Shown piece after piece: positions 45,145 to 56,165 of a DNA stretch of 64,000 nt (its first letter is position 1; each line of letters starts with the position of its first letter). The position numbers and the translations under genes were made by a program. Origin of the DNA: Magnaporthiopsis rhizophila (taxonomy: Eukaryota; Ascomycota; Sordariomycetes; Magnaporthales; Magnaporthaceae); NCBI GenBank assembly GCA_003049465.1, contig PYSS01000030.1, positions 240,698-304,697 on the forward strand, written 5' to 3'. The notes below the pieces were generated by a model. That model was not told the DNA's origin, searched no databases, and was given only the letters and a program-made list of their open reading frames with translations.

Positions 45145-48100
45145 AAAAACCATAATCGATTATAAAGCCCAAAAAAATTATTTTTTATTAAAAATGGTAA
45201 AAAGGTACAGTATTTTAATATATTAAAAAAAGGAACTATATAATTTTATAACAGTGGAATAAAAGCCAGTTATATTTAATAAAGGAAGGATTAATATTAA
45301 AATTGATTAATTTAAATTTTAATTTTTGGGAAAAATTTGCAAAATAATCCTGAATATTATAAATATAAAAGAAAAAAATCTAATTTTAGGCTTTTTATAG
45401 CTTAAAAAGTATAATTTTTTAATAAATTAAATTATCGAACGGATTTAATAAAAGAAATTATTATTAATTAGCAAAAAAGCCTAATAATTATGGGTTTCGG
45501 ATAATAAATATCGGATGCTAAAAAAGGCAGCTATAATAATAGCAAAATATAGCAATTAGCCCTGGCAAACCGCACTAACCAAAGCATTAGCAAATATAAA
45601 TATAAACGGACCCGATAAACAGAAAATTATTAAGGATAAATTTAAAAATATTTTTAAAAAATATTATAAATATTAAAGGTTATTTTAGAAAAATTTGGAA
45701 TTGGTATTATTAAAATATAAACCGTTCGATTATAAAATTAAACTTAAATCGGAAGCATAATTTAAGTACCAAAAATTATATCGATTAAACCTTTAGTAAA
45801 AAAAACTGTTACAAAAATAGCTAAAGGAAAAAATTAGAAAAAGATTTATTAAACCTTTCGATTTTCCTATAGGATATAAAATTTTGTTTATTTCCAAAAA
45901 AAACGGGAAAAAATGGATATATATCGATTATTATCCGTTAAATTAGAAAATAATAAAAGATCGGTATTTTTTACCCTTAATTAACAAATTTAAAAATAAA
46001 CTCGGGAAAAATCGGTAATTTACAGCCCTAAATTTATGCAAAATTTATAACCTGTTAAAAATTAAGAAAAGTAATAAATAGAAAATTACTTTTCGAACCA
46101 AGCTCGGAATTTTCGAATTATTGGTAATAATTTTCGAATTTACCAATATACCAGCCATATTTTAACAAATAATTAACCATATATTATAAAAATACCTCGA
46201 TATTTTTATTTTTATATATTTGAATAATATTTTAATTTTTTTAAAAATGCTGGAAAAATATAAATAATATATATATAAAATATTACAAAAGCTGCAAAAT
46301 GCAAAGCTTTTGGTTAATCCAAATAAATGCATATAGCATTCCCTAAAAATAATTTTCCTCGGGTTTATTATTAAATAAGGAAAAATTCAAATAAAACCCA
46401 AAAAGGTATAGGCAGTAAAGGGTTGGCCTATATTTATTACGGTTAAAAAAATACAAAATTTTTTGGGATTTTTAAATTTTTACCGAAAATTTATCCGAAA
46501 TTTTAACAAAAAAGCTATATTATTTACGGATTTTACCAAAAATAATACCCAGTTTTATTAAAAAATACAAAAACAAATAGTTTTTAAATTATTAAAAAAA
46601 ATTATTATCCAAATACCGGTACTGGTAATGCCAAATTTAAAAAAACCTTTTAAGGTTAAAATCGATATATCGGATTTTGCTATTAAAAAATAGCTAAAAT
46701 AGCGAAACGATTAAAAAAAAATTGTATTTTTGCACATTTTTTTTGCAAAAATTAAATAAATTTAAGCTAAATTATCAAATTTATAATAAAAAGCTTTTTA
46801 TTATTATTAAAATTTTGGAGAAATAAAAGGTATATTTGTGCGGAGCTAACCACCAAATTATAATATACACCAATTATAAAAACCTATTATAATTTACCAT
46901 TAGCCAAATGCTAAATAAAAAATAAATCCGATAAAACTAATTTTTTTAAAATTATAATCTCCGAATTAAGGTTAAAAAAGGGTTAAAAAATAACCAAGCA
47001 AATGTTTTAAACCGTTAATTAAATTATTAGGTGGATATACCACCAGAAATATGCGCAGTTTTGGCCAAAAGATTAAATAGATCCCTGATTCCGGTATAAC
47101 GGGCATTAATTAAAATAACCCGATAAAAAAGTTGGATCCCAGAAAAAATCCAGCAGGTTTATAGCCAAATAATTAATAAGTACCAGGGGGTTGTTAAAAC
47201 CTGAAAAAGGTTTTGATAATATTATAAATTTATAAAAATTTGTGCCAAAATATAAAATATAATTAAAAATTGCAAAAATTGTGCAAAAAACAAAACTAAC
47301 AGGTATAAACCTTATGGATTATTATAATTTTTGCCAGTATTTAGCAAAATATGGCAAAAAGTTACGGCGGATTTTGTTACAGGGCTATTTAAATTAAAAA
47401 AACCCCTTACAAATGTCCAATATAACAGTATTATAATAATAATCGATCAATTTACCAAATATATTATATATTTACCGTTTAAAAAAAATGTAAAAGTTAT
47501 AAATTTAGCTTATATTTTTATCCGAAATATAATTATAAAATACGAAACGCCGGATTGTATAATTTTAAACCAAAATAAATTGTTTAATACTAAGTTTTGG
47601 AAGCAGTTTATAGCAAACCTAGATGCGAAATATGCCTTTTTTACAGTTTATTATTTTTAAATGGATAAATAAATAAAACGAACGAATCAAACTATAAAAT
47701 AATATTTATATTATTTTGTTAATTATAAATAAAATAACTGGGTATAATTATTTTTTATAGTTTAGTTTGCATATAATAATTTAGTGTACGAAAGTACGAA
47801 AATTATATTGTTTTATACAAATTATAAGTATATATTTACGGTATATAAAAAACCCAGGGCAAAATTATATATTTTAATAGCAAAAATATAGGTAAAAAAG
47901 TTTACCAAATTTTACAAAAATTTTTAGGCAAAGCTAAAAGAATTATAGCAGTATATATTTATGCAAACCAATAAAAAAAAATTAAGGAACCAATTTTTAA
48001 AAAGGGGGATAATATTTATTTTTTTCGATATAATATTAAAATAAAACGATTAAATAATAAGTTAAACTATAAAAAATTAGGATTATTTAAAATTTTGAAA

Positions 48101-48400
48101 AAAAATTTTAACGTTAATTACAAATTTCAATTGTTACTAATTATATATAATTATCCGATTTTTTATATTAATTTGTTTAAATTAGCATTATTAGGGTTTA
48201 AAAATAACAAATTAGTAGAAATCGATTTAAAATAAAAGTATAAAATTAACAAAAATTTGGACAAAAATATTATTAATAAAATTAAATATTATTTGGTTAA
48301 ATAGGCAGGGTACAAAATCGAGAAAAGCATTTGGGAAAAAGAAATAAATTTAAAAGATATGCTAAAGGCTTTTGAAAAGTACTGGCGGAAGGTTTGTGGA
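45145..48400 (+). pseudogene. Degenerate pol of gypsy copy A (protease, RT, RNase H, integrase, chromodomain)
   Basis: Landmarks in order: a protease-like site (TIIDYKAQKNYF, about 45148-45183); an RT block PFDFPIGYKILFISKKNGKK with a following DYYPLN (about 45850-45930); a catalytic-loop relic YLNN (46217-46228) where active enzymes have Y-x-D-D; and an integrase core with IWQKVTADFVTGLF and IIIIIDQFTKYIIYLPFKK (open frame at 47331-47660). At about 48235-48390 lies a chromodomain-like tail (KIKYYLVK, stop, AGYKIEKSIWEKEINLKDML). RT-RNase H-integrase order plus a chromodomain is the hallmark of the chromovirus branch of Ty3/gypsy. In-frame stops interrupt every domain. Confidence 0.85.
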
Positions 48401-49128
48401 AAAAAATTAATATTAATGCCAAAATTTGGATTTTGGTTCGGAATGCCCGTACCAAAATAATTTATCTGGTTAAAATAGGGCTAATAGATTAAAATTAGGG
48501 CCGATCCTGTAATTGGCCCAGTTTGGAGATAATGGAGGAAAATTGGGAGCCAGTAAATTTGGGGGCACGATAAGGGCTTATATAGCCGCTTTTTTGGTTT
48601 TCTCCTGTTTAATCCGCTCCAGTTTTTTAATATTGCTGATCCTGCAGCGGATTGCGCGGGTTAGTTTTTTATACTATTGTTTTTTTTGCTTGCAAAAATG
48701 CTTGATTTTTGCATTTATCGACTGATATTTTTTTTTTGCGGTTTTTAGCTTTTTTTTTATCCGGGCGTGCTGGGTGCTGTAAATAAAGAGGTGTTTGGGC
48801 AATGGGCCTAAAACGTTATAATAGGAGCGACCAAAATAAATGTACCGTTTATAGCGCGATTAATTGCAGAAGGATATGTTGCACTAAATAAGGCTATCGG
48901 CTTTATAATTGGAACAAAAGGGTATAGTGACGGGGGATAAAATAATAAAAGCAAAAAGGTTATTCTAATGGACGGTCGAGGATACCGGTTTATACTTTTG
49001 CACCCGGCCAAATATTTTGTTAAAAAAAAAAAACGGGAAATAATAAGAAAAAAAAGTACTTATTATTAATAAAAAAAATAGGGTTGCAGGTATGGCTAAA
49101 AAAATTTGGCTTAAAAGGAGAAACCTGA

Positions 49129-49584
49129 TATTACAATTATATTTGGCAGGGGGCAAAAGGGCTGGGGCTAATCCTTAATAGTACGCTTTTATCCCGCAAT
49201 TATAAAAAATTAAAGGTTGCATAACTAAGGCCAGGGTAAGCAAAAAATTATATAACCAGATATTTATCTAAATATAATAATATGTTTGTTATAAATATAA
49301 CAAATATAGTACGGTGATATGTTTATTATGAATATAATAAATATAATACAGATATGGTATGGAGATTTACGGGTATATAAAAAAGGGTTTCCTTTTTATT
49401 AGATAGTTTTGATTGAGGCTTCGGTATTAATTAACCTAAATTAGCTTTAAGGCACCCTTTTGGGCAAATAATCGAGACCTTTGTTATTATACAGTTCCTA
49501 GTATAAAGCGATCTTGTGGAAACCATACTGCTTAATACCTTTCCTAGCGTACCCTACCCTAGGAGCAGAGAACCGTTTGTAACA
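49129..49584 (+). repeat. 3' LTR of gypsy copy A
   Basis: It starts TATTAC and ends CGTTTGTAACA, followed by the CCTTT duplication. It is less mutated than the 5' LTR near its right end (CCCTACCCTAGGAGCAGAG). Confidence 0.9.
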
Positions 49585-49589
49585 CCTTT

Positions 49590-51180
49590 ATAGCTTCACC
49601 CTTTGCCTGCGCAATTTGGCATATATTTATAAAGGCCTGGTTCGGGTCCGGCATAACCCTTTTCCTTTTGTAAGGGCGCTGCGCCTTTAATTCGGCCTTT
49701 AATTGCCTGATTTTTTGCTGAGCTATAACCAATTTAAATTTATGCATTTCGTACCTTTTATAAACCTTTCGGAAAAAAAGCCGTGCTGTGGGATTTTGCG
49801 GGGTCCGATCCTGGAAAGTATTGATTTGGGTGGCTAGGTTTTGGTTTTATTTGGGAATCTCCCAGCCAATTTGGGATAGCCGGAAAAGGATTTTTGAATA
49901 TTTTTTGGCCCTGTTATTTTTAGCGGATTGTTAAATTGCGGATCGCCAGCTGTTTCGATTGAAATTTTTAAGCAAAAGCCGGTTTATAAACAGTTTAAAC
50001 GGATTATATAGCCAAATACCTATTATCCGCCACTTTAACGCAATTATATAAGGGGTAAAGGCTTTAATACGTGCATAAGCATAAATTGTTAAAAATTAAT
50101 ATTTTTTTACCACTGTAAAGCAGATAAATAAAGTTTGGAATCCTAATTTTTGGCAATAAATATATTTAAAAAGGCTGAAAATGGATAAATCCAAAGGTTG
50201 CAAAATATAAAAGGTATAAATAGGTAAATATAATAAATAAATATTATTTTGGAAGAAAAAAAATATAATTTTTTTGGTTATATAAAATTTATAATTATCC
50301 AGTATTAAAAGATATAATATAAAGGTAAAGGATTAAATGCCTGGGAGGAAAATTTTTTGCAATTATTTAATTTTAGTATTATTAATAATCTATTTATTAT
50401 TTATTATAATAAATTTTTAACCTTTAAAAAGGCTTAAATCTTTCGGAAATTATTATTTTTATACATTTTTCCCCTTAAATATAATAAGCGGAAAAAAGGT
50501 AATTTTTATAACCGAGATATATTTGATAAAAAAGGTTTAAATGTGGGTTTTGGGCTTTTTTTTTATAAAAGCCGGGCTTTTGCAAAGCCTAAAATAAGCC
50601 CGTTACCTGTTTTGCCCTTTTATAGGCCCCCTTTATTAATATTGTACGTATTTTCCGGCTTTATTTGGGTTATTTCCAGGATTTGTAGGTATACTTACCA
50701 CTTTTTTATTATAATAATAATAATACTTTTAATATGTGCAAATTCTATATGCCGCATTTTTTCGGTACGGATTTCCGGATATCGGTCTAAAAAATCGCCT
50801 ATCCAATGCTTCTTTAAAAGCTGGAGGTCTTTCCATTAACGTAAAATTTTTTGCGCAAAAAAGTGAACCTTTGCATATATTGGTAAAAGCCCTAAAAAGG
50901 TTTAAAAAAGCACCCAATCTGCTAAGCGCTTTTTCTGCTCCGGAGGTATCCGTTGATTTTATTTTTAAAATTGTTGGATAGGTATAAACCCTGTTAAATG
51001 CCGGTGTAAAATGGTCCTTGGTATACCATAAAATCGGGCGGCCCTCGAGATAGGGATTTTAGCCTGCACGGCTTTAACGGCCTATTCGATGTTTTTTTTG
51101 GTGTATTGTTTTTTTGGTATATAGGTATTGGATTGCAGTAAAAAGTATAAAAAACGGATCAGAATTGCGAGATTTGTGGC
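49590..51180 (-). pseudogene. Degenerate Fot1/pogo transposase
   Basis: Minus-strand fragments are recognisable despite stops and frame breaks. Near 50890-50740 lies a CENP-B/pogo DNA-binding segment (WIGDFLDRYPEIRTEKMRHIEFAHIK). Near 50215-50150 lies the LQPLDLSIFSLFK stretch typical of the end of the catalytic domain. At 49747-49590 is the C-terminal tail with IAQQKIRQLKAELKAQRPYKRKR, DPNQAFINICQIAQAKGEAIK. That tail continues beyond the retrotransposon at 42302 downwards in the same frame (GAA GCT ATA AAG GTG GAT), which confirms a clean insertion. No intact frame remains, and the element looks inactive. Confidence 0.85.
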
Positions 51181-51228
51181 GAGTTAAAGATGTGGCCATA
51201 TCTGAGGCAGTGGGCCCGTTTGAGGTGG

Positions 51229-51234
51229 NNNNNN
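51229..51234. other. Six-N assembly gap between two identical 37-bp copies
   Basis: The 37 bp before the gap (51192-51228) and the 37 bp after it (51235-51271), both starting gtggccatatctgaggcagt, are identical. This is most simply an unmerged overlap of contig ends inside the transposon end, rather than a true tandem repeat. Confidence 0.8.
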
Positions 51235-51279
51235 GTGGCCATATCTGAGGCAGTGGGCCCGTTTGAGGTGGCCGGAAGG

Positions 51280-51308
51280 GGGGGTGGCCGACAGGGGGTG
51301 CACTGACT
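51280..51308. repeat. Right terminal inverted repeat of the Fot1/pogo element
   Basis: The reverse complement reads AGTCAGTGCACCCCCTGTCG and then a C-run. It lies inside a less AT-rich stretch and looks better preserved than the left copy. Confidence 0.88.
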
Positions 51309-51310
51309 TA

Positions 51311-51626
51311 GCACCTCTTTTTATAAGCCACCCGGTGGCCCGTGCAAAACGGGGTTGGTACATATTTAACAAGGGGTAAGGGCGCTTAGCCCTTTCTCAT
51401 CTGCCAGGGCCTTATAACCGCTGGAGCCGCCCCAATCAGTGGTGGCGTTTTGGTCCGTTGGTCCTGGGGCGCTTATTTTAAGGCGTGATCCCCATGTGAC
51501 ACAAGACCCCAAGCACGTTGGGATATAGGCTTATTTATTATGGGTAAGGAACAGCTAATTTTATTTTCTCATATACCCACCGACGCCGACCCCGCGGGTT
51601 TTCCCCCTTAGGAGGTTGCGGTGCCG
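51311..51626. other. Less AT-rich spacer between the Fot1/pogo element and the LTR fragment
   Basis: About 316 bp of moderate GC content with no ORF of note. It may be old host sequence or the interior of the outermost, mostly unseen LTR element. Confidence 0.4.
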
Positions 51627-51722
51627 TATTATAATCACAGGTTTTCTGCTCCTAGGGTAGGGTATCTAGGGGCGGTGTTAAGCAGTATTGGTTTTGCAAG
51701 GTCGCTTTGCACGTGATCTGGG
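51627..51722 (-). repeat. LTR fragment D, split by gypsy copy B
   Basis: Read on the minus strand, this matches the last 95 or so bp of the LTR of copy C: ATCACGTGCAAAGCGACCTTGC, then CAATACTGCTTAACACCGCC and CTACCCTAGGAGCAGAAAA. It stops exactly where copy B's LTR begins, so B inserted into an older LTR of the C type. The remainder should lie beyond the window. Confidence 0.75.
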
Positions 51723-52172
51723 TGTTACAAACGGTTCTCTGCTCCTAGGGTAGGGTACGCTAGGAGAGGTGTTGAGCAGTATGGTTTCCACAAGGTTGCT
51801 TTGTGCTGGGAACTGGGGTGGTAACAAAGGTCTCGATTGCTTGCCCAAAGGGGTGCCTTGGAGCTAACTTAAGTTAACTGATGCCGAGGCCTCAGTCAAA
51901 ACTATCTAACCAGGAAAGAAACCCTTGCCTTATATACCCGTGCTTTTTTCCATTTGGTAACTAATAACACTGGTGATATATTAATCTTCCAAAGTATTAA
52001 AGGTGTTACCAATAATATTTCCGATACGTTCAGTACCCGACGTATCATTTTGTCCTTACGTGACCTAGTTACGTGATTTTAACCCCTTATTTTCCGACTA
52101 TAGGGTTAAAACATTGCGCTAGGGTTTGGTGCCAGCCCTTTTGCCCCCACGCGTTATAATATGATCGTAATA
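51723..52172 (-). repeat. 3' LTR of gypsy copy B
   Basis: On the minus strand it starts TATTACGATC and ends GTAACA, 450 bp. The inner-to-outer half (R/U5-like) matches copy A's LTR closely. The first part (U3-like, about 51960-52130) differs clearly from copies A and C. Confidence 0.88.
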
Positions 52173-53708
52173 TCAGGTTTCCCCTTTTAGGCCAAATTCC
52201 TTTGGCCAAAACCCGTTATCCCTGCTTTTTATCAGTTAATAAATATTTTTTTTTCTTTCCTCACCCATCCCTTTTTGTTTTGACAAAATGTTCGGTCGGG
52301 TGCAAAAAAACCCTTTTTTTATACATTTTTCCATAATTTGTTACGCCGACATTTTTAAATCGCTTTTTTTATCGGGCATCAAAATGCCTTTTTGTTCCAA
52401 TTGCAAATTTCGTGGCATTTTTGTTTGCCATGCATTTCTTTCCAACTTTTCTCGTTATTTAGAATGCATTTGTTCCAACCGAGTAAATTGCAATATTTTG
52501 GATCCATTTCGGGCCTAATTTTTTTATGCTGCTTTCCAATTTTCCAAATTTCGGGACAAAATGGACTCGATTTTTAATAAAATTCGTTATTTCGAAAATA
52601 AGCGCAAATATTTGCGCAAATAAAAAAAATCCTGGCGTAAAAAATATGCTCGAATAATTTGCTATAATTTGGATAATATTGCGGAACTGGAGCGGGTTGA
52701 GCGGGAAAAAGCCGAAAAGGCGGCCGTTTAAACCTTTATCGTATTTCCAAACCTGCTAGCTTCCGATTTTCCTTTGCTATTTTCAAATTGGGCTAATCAT
52801 AAGGTTAACCCTAACCTTAACCTGTTGGCCCTATTTTAATCAGATAAATTATTTTGGTACGGGCGTTCCGAGCCGAAATCCGAATTCCGGCACTGGTATT
52901 AATTTTTTACCAAAAATTTTTTGTTAGTACTTTTTAAAAACCTTTGGCGCACCTTTTAGGTTTATTTTTTTTCCTAAATGCTTTTTTCGATTTTATACCC
53001 TGCTTATTTAATTAAATAATGCTTAATTTTATTAATAATATTTTTGTCCAAAATTTTTTTAATTTTATACTTTTATTTTGGGTTAACCTTTATTAATTTG
53101 TTATTTTTAAACCCTGGTGGTGCTAGTTCGAATAAATTAATATAAAAAACCGGATAATTTTTTATGATTGGTGGTAATTAAAATTTATAATTAACATTGG
53201 AAATTTTCCTTAGGATTTTAAACGGTCCCAATTTTTTATGGTTTAATTTGTTATTTGATTGTTTTATTTTGATATTGTGTTGGGAAAAATAAATGTTATT
53301 CCCCTTTTTAAAAATTGGTTTTTCGATCCTTTTTTTATTGGCCTATATAAATATATACTGTTGTAATTTTTTTAGTTTTGCCTGGAGGTTTTTGTGCAAT
53401 TTAATAAATTTTTTTACCTGTATTTCTATTATTAAAGTATATAATTTTGCCCTGGGTTTTTTATATACCGTAAATATATATTTATAATTTGTATAAAACG
53501 GCATAATTTCCGTACTTTTATGCACTAAATTATTATATATAAACTAAGCTATAAAAAATAATTGCACCCAGTTATTTTGTTTATAATTAATAAAATAATA
53601 TAAATATTGTTTTATGGTTTGGTTTGTTTGTTTTGTTTATTTATCCGTTTAAGGATAATAAATTATAAAAAAGGCATATTTTGTACCTAAATTTGTTATA
53701 AGCTGCTT

Positions 53709-53987
53709 TTAAAATTTATTATTAAACAGTATATTTCGGTTTAAAATTATACATTTTGGTATTTTGTGTTCCGCAATTATATTCCGGATAAAAATGTAAG
53801 TTAGGTTTGTAATTTTTGCATTTTTTTTGAACGGCAGGTATATGGCATATTTGGTAAATCGGTTAATTATTATTATAATATTATTATATTGGACGTTTGT
53901 AAAGGATTTTTTTAATTTGGATAGCCCTATAACAAAATCCGCCGTGATTTTTTGCCATATTTTGCTAGGTACTGGCAAAGGTTGCAA
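53709..53987 (-). pseudogene. Integrase core fragment of gypsy copy B
   Basis: This is an open 92-codon stretch with the integrase core pattern (KIWQKITADFVIGLSKLKKS, IINRFTKYAIYLPFKKNA, TYIFIRNIIAEHKIPKCIILNRN). The D in the middle of active cores (V-D-R-x-T-K) reads N here. It closely parallels 47331-47660 of copy A. Confidence 0.85.
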
Positions 53988-54979
53988 TAATCCGTAAAGT
54001 TTATACCTGCTGGCTTTATTTTTTGTATAATTTTTGTAATTTTTAATTGCATTTTATATTTTGGCATAAATTTTTATAAATTTGTAATATTACCGAAACT
54101 TTTTCCAAATTTTAGCAACCTTTTAATATTCGTTAGTTATTTGGTTATAAACCTGCTGGATTTTTTCTGGGGTTTAACTTTTTTGCCAGGCTGTTTTGGC
54201 CAATACTTGCTGTGTTAGGATCAAAGATTTATTCGGTTTTTTGGCCAAAATTGCGCGCATTTTTGGTAATATATCCACCTAATAATTTAATTGGCGGTTT
54301 AAAACATTTATTTGGCTGTTTTTTAACCTTTTTTTAATTTTAATTCGAAAATTATAATTTTAAAAAAACTGGTTTTATCAGATTTATTTTTTGTTTAGCG
54401 TTTGGTTAATAATAAATTATAATAGGTTTTTATAATTGGTATATATTATAATTTAATAATTAGCTTTGCACAAATATACCCTTTATTTTTTCAAAACTTT
54501 AATAATAGCAAAAAGCTTTTTATTATAAATCTGATAATTTAATTCAGGTCCATTCAGCTTTTGCAAAAAAAATATGCAAAGGTACAATTTCCTTTGATTG
54601 TTTTATTATCCTAACTGTTTTCCGATAGCAAAATCCGATATATTAATTTTAATTTTAAAAATTTTTTCTGGGTTTAGTATTGCCAGTACCAGTGTTTGGA
54701 TAATAGCTTTTTTTAGCAAATTAAAAGTTATTTATTTTTATATTCCCTAATAGAACTGGGTATTATTTTTGGTAAAATCCGTAAATAATATAGCCTTTTT
54801 GTTAAAATTTTGGATAAATTTTCGGTAAAAGGTCAAAAACCCCAAAAAATTTTGTACTTTTTTAACCGTGATAAATACAGGCCAATTTTTTATTACCTGT
54901 ACCTTTTTGGGTTTCATCCAAACTTTTTTTTATTTGATAATAAACCCGAGAAAAATTATTTTTAAAAAATGCCATATAT

Positions 54980-56165
54980 ATTTATCCGGGTTAACCAAAA
55001 GCTTTGCATTTTGCAATTTTTGTAATATTTTATATATATATTATTTGTATTTTTTTAGCATATTTGAAAAAATCAAAATATTATTTAAATATGTAAAGAT
55101 AAAAATATCAAAATATTTTTGTAATATATGGTTAATTATTTGTTAAAACGTGGCTAATATATTGGTAAATTTGAAAATTATTACTAATAATTCGAAAATT
55201 CCGAGCTTAATTCGAAAAGCAATTTTTTATTCGTTACCCTTTTTAATTTTTAGCAGGTTATAAGTTTTGCATAAATTTAGGGCTATAAACCACCAATTTT
55301 TTCCGAATTTGTTTTTAAACTTGTTAATTAAGGGTAAAAAATACCGATCTTTTATTATTTTCTAATTTAACGGATAATAATCAATATATATCCGTTTTTT
55401 CCTGTTCTTTTTGGGGATAAATAAAATTTTATACCCTATAAAAAAATCGAAAGGTTTAATAAGCCTTTTTTTAATTTTTTCTTTTAATTATTTTTATAAT
55501 AGCTTTTTTTGTTAAGGGTTTAATCGATATAATTTTTGGTATTTAAATTATACTTCCGATTTAAGCTTAATTTTATAATTGAACGGTCCATATTCCGGTA
55601 ATACCGTTTCCAAATCTTTTTGGAATAATTTCCAATATTTATAATATTTTTTAGGAATATTTTTAAATTTATCCTTAATAATTTTTTATTTGTTAAATTT
55701 ATTTGCATTTATGCTTATTAGCGTTTTGGTTAGTACGGTTTGCTAAGGCTAATTGTTATATTTTGCTGCTGTTGCGGTTATCTTTTCTGGCATCCGATCT
55801 TTATTATCCGGGGCCCGTAATTATTGGGCTTTTCCGCTAATTAATAATAATTTTCTCTATTGGATCTGTTCGGTAATCCAATTTATTAAAGAATTATATT
55901 TTTTAAATTATAAAAGGCCTAAAATTAGATTTTCCCCTTTTATATTTATAATATCCAGGGTTATTTTGCAAATTTTTCCCAAAAATTAAAATTTAAAATG
56001 ATTAATTTTAATATCGATCCTTCCTTTATTAAATGTAACTGGCTCCTATTTTACCGTTATAAAATTATATGGTTCTTTTTTTTAATATATTAAAATGCTG
56101 TACTTTTTTATTATTTTTAATAAAAAATAATTTTTTTGGGCTTTATAATTAATTATAGTTTTTAT
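54980..56165 (-). pseudogene. Degenerate protease/RT region of gypsy copy B
   Basis: On the minus strand: a protease-like stretch with TIINYKAQKNYF (catalytic Asp replaced by Asn), then RT motifs including FDIFIFTYLNNILIFSNML around 55115-55050, in which Y-x-D-D reads YLNN. Stops are dense, so no product is expected. Confidence 0.8.

Larger units (their letters stand above)
42308..49584 (+). mobile_element. Complete Ty3/gypsy LTR retrotransposon, copy A (RIP-degraded)
   Basis: Two LTRs of 455 and 456 bp bound a 6.4-kb interior. The target duplication CCTTT is perfect (42303-42307 and 49585-49589). The LTR outer ends read TGTTAC and GTAACA (variants TATTAC and GTAATA after transition mutations). 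The interior, read left to right, holds degraded gag-like, protease, reverse transcriptase, RNase H, integrase and chromodomain segments. Hardly any frame exceeds 100 codons, and the composition is strongly A/T with TpA abundance, as repeat-induced point mutation produces. It sits inside the Fot1/pogo element in the opposite orientation to the transposase. Confidence 0.93.
42206..51308 (-). mobile_element. Fot1/pogo-type DNA transposon (Tc1-mariner superfamily), interrupted by gypsy copy A
   Basis: Terminal inverted repeats of about 29 bp start AATCAGTGCACCCCCTGTCG at the left end and A(G)TCAGTGCACCCCC in reverse complement at the right. Each is flanked by TA (42204-42205 and 51309-51310), the target duplication of this superfamily. 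Removing the retrotransposon and one of its 5-bp duplications leaves about 1.82 kb, the size I recall for Fot1/Pot2-type elements. The minus strand carries a degraded transposase. The left end is only about 100 bp from the retrotransposon, so the gypsy element landed near the 3' end of the transposase gene. Confidence 0.88.

Noticed and set aside
51192..51271. Genuine tandem repeat
   Set aside because: Exact identity of both copies directly at the N gap is better explained by unmerged contig ends.
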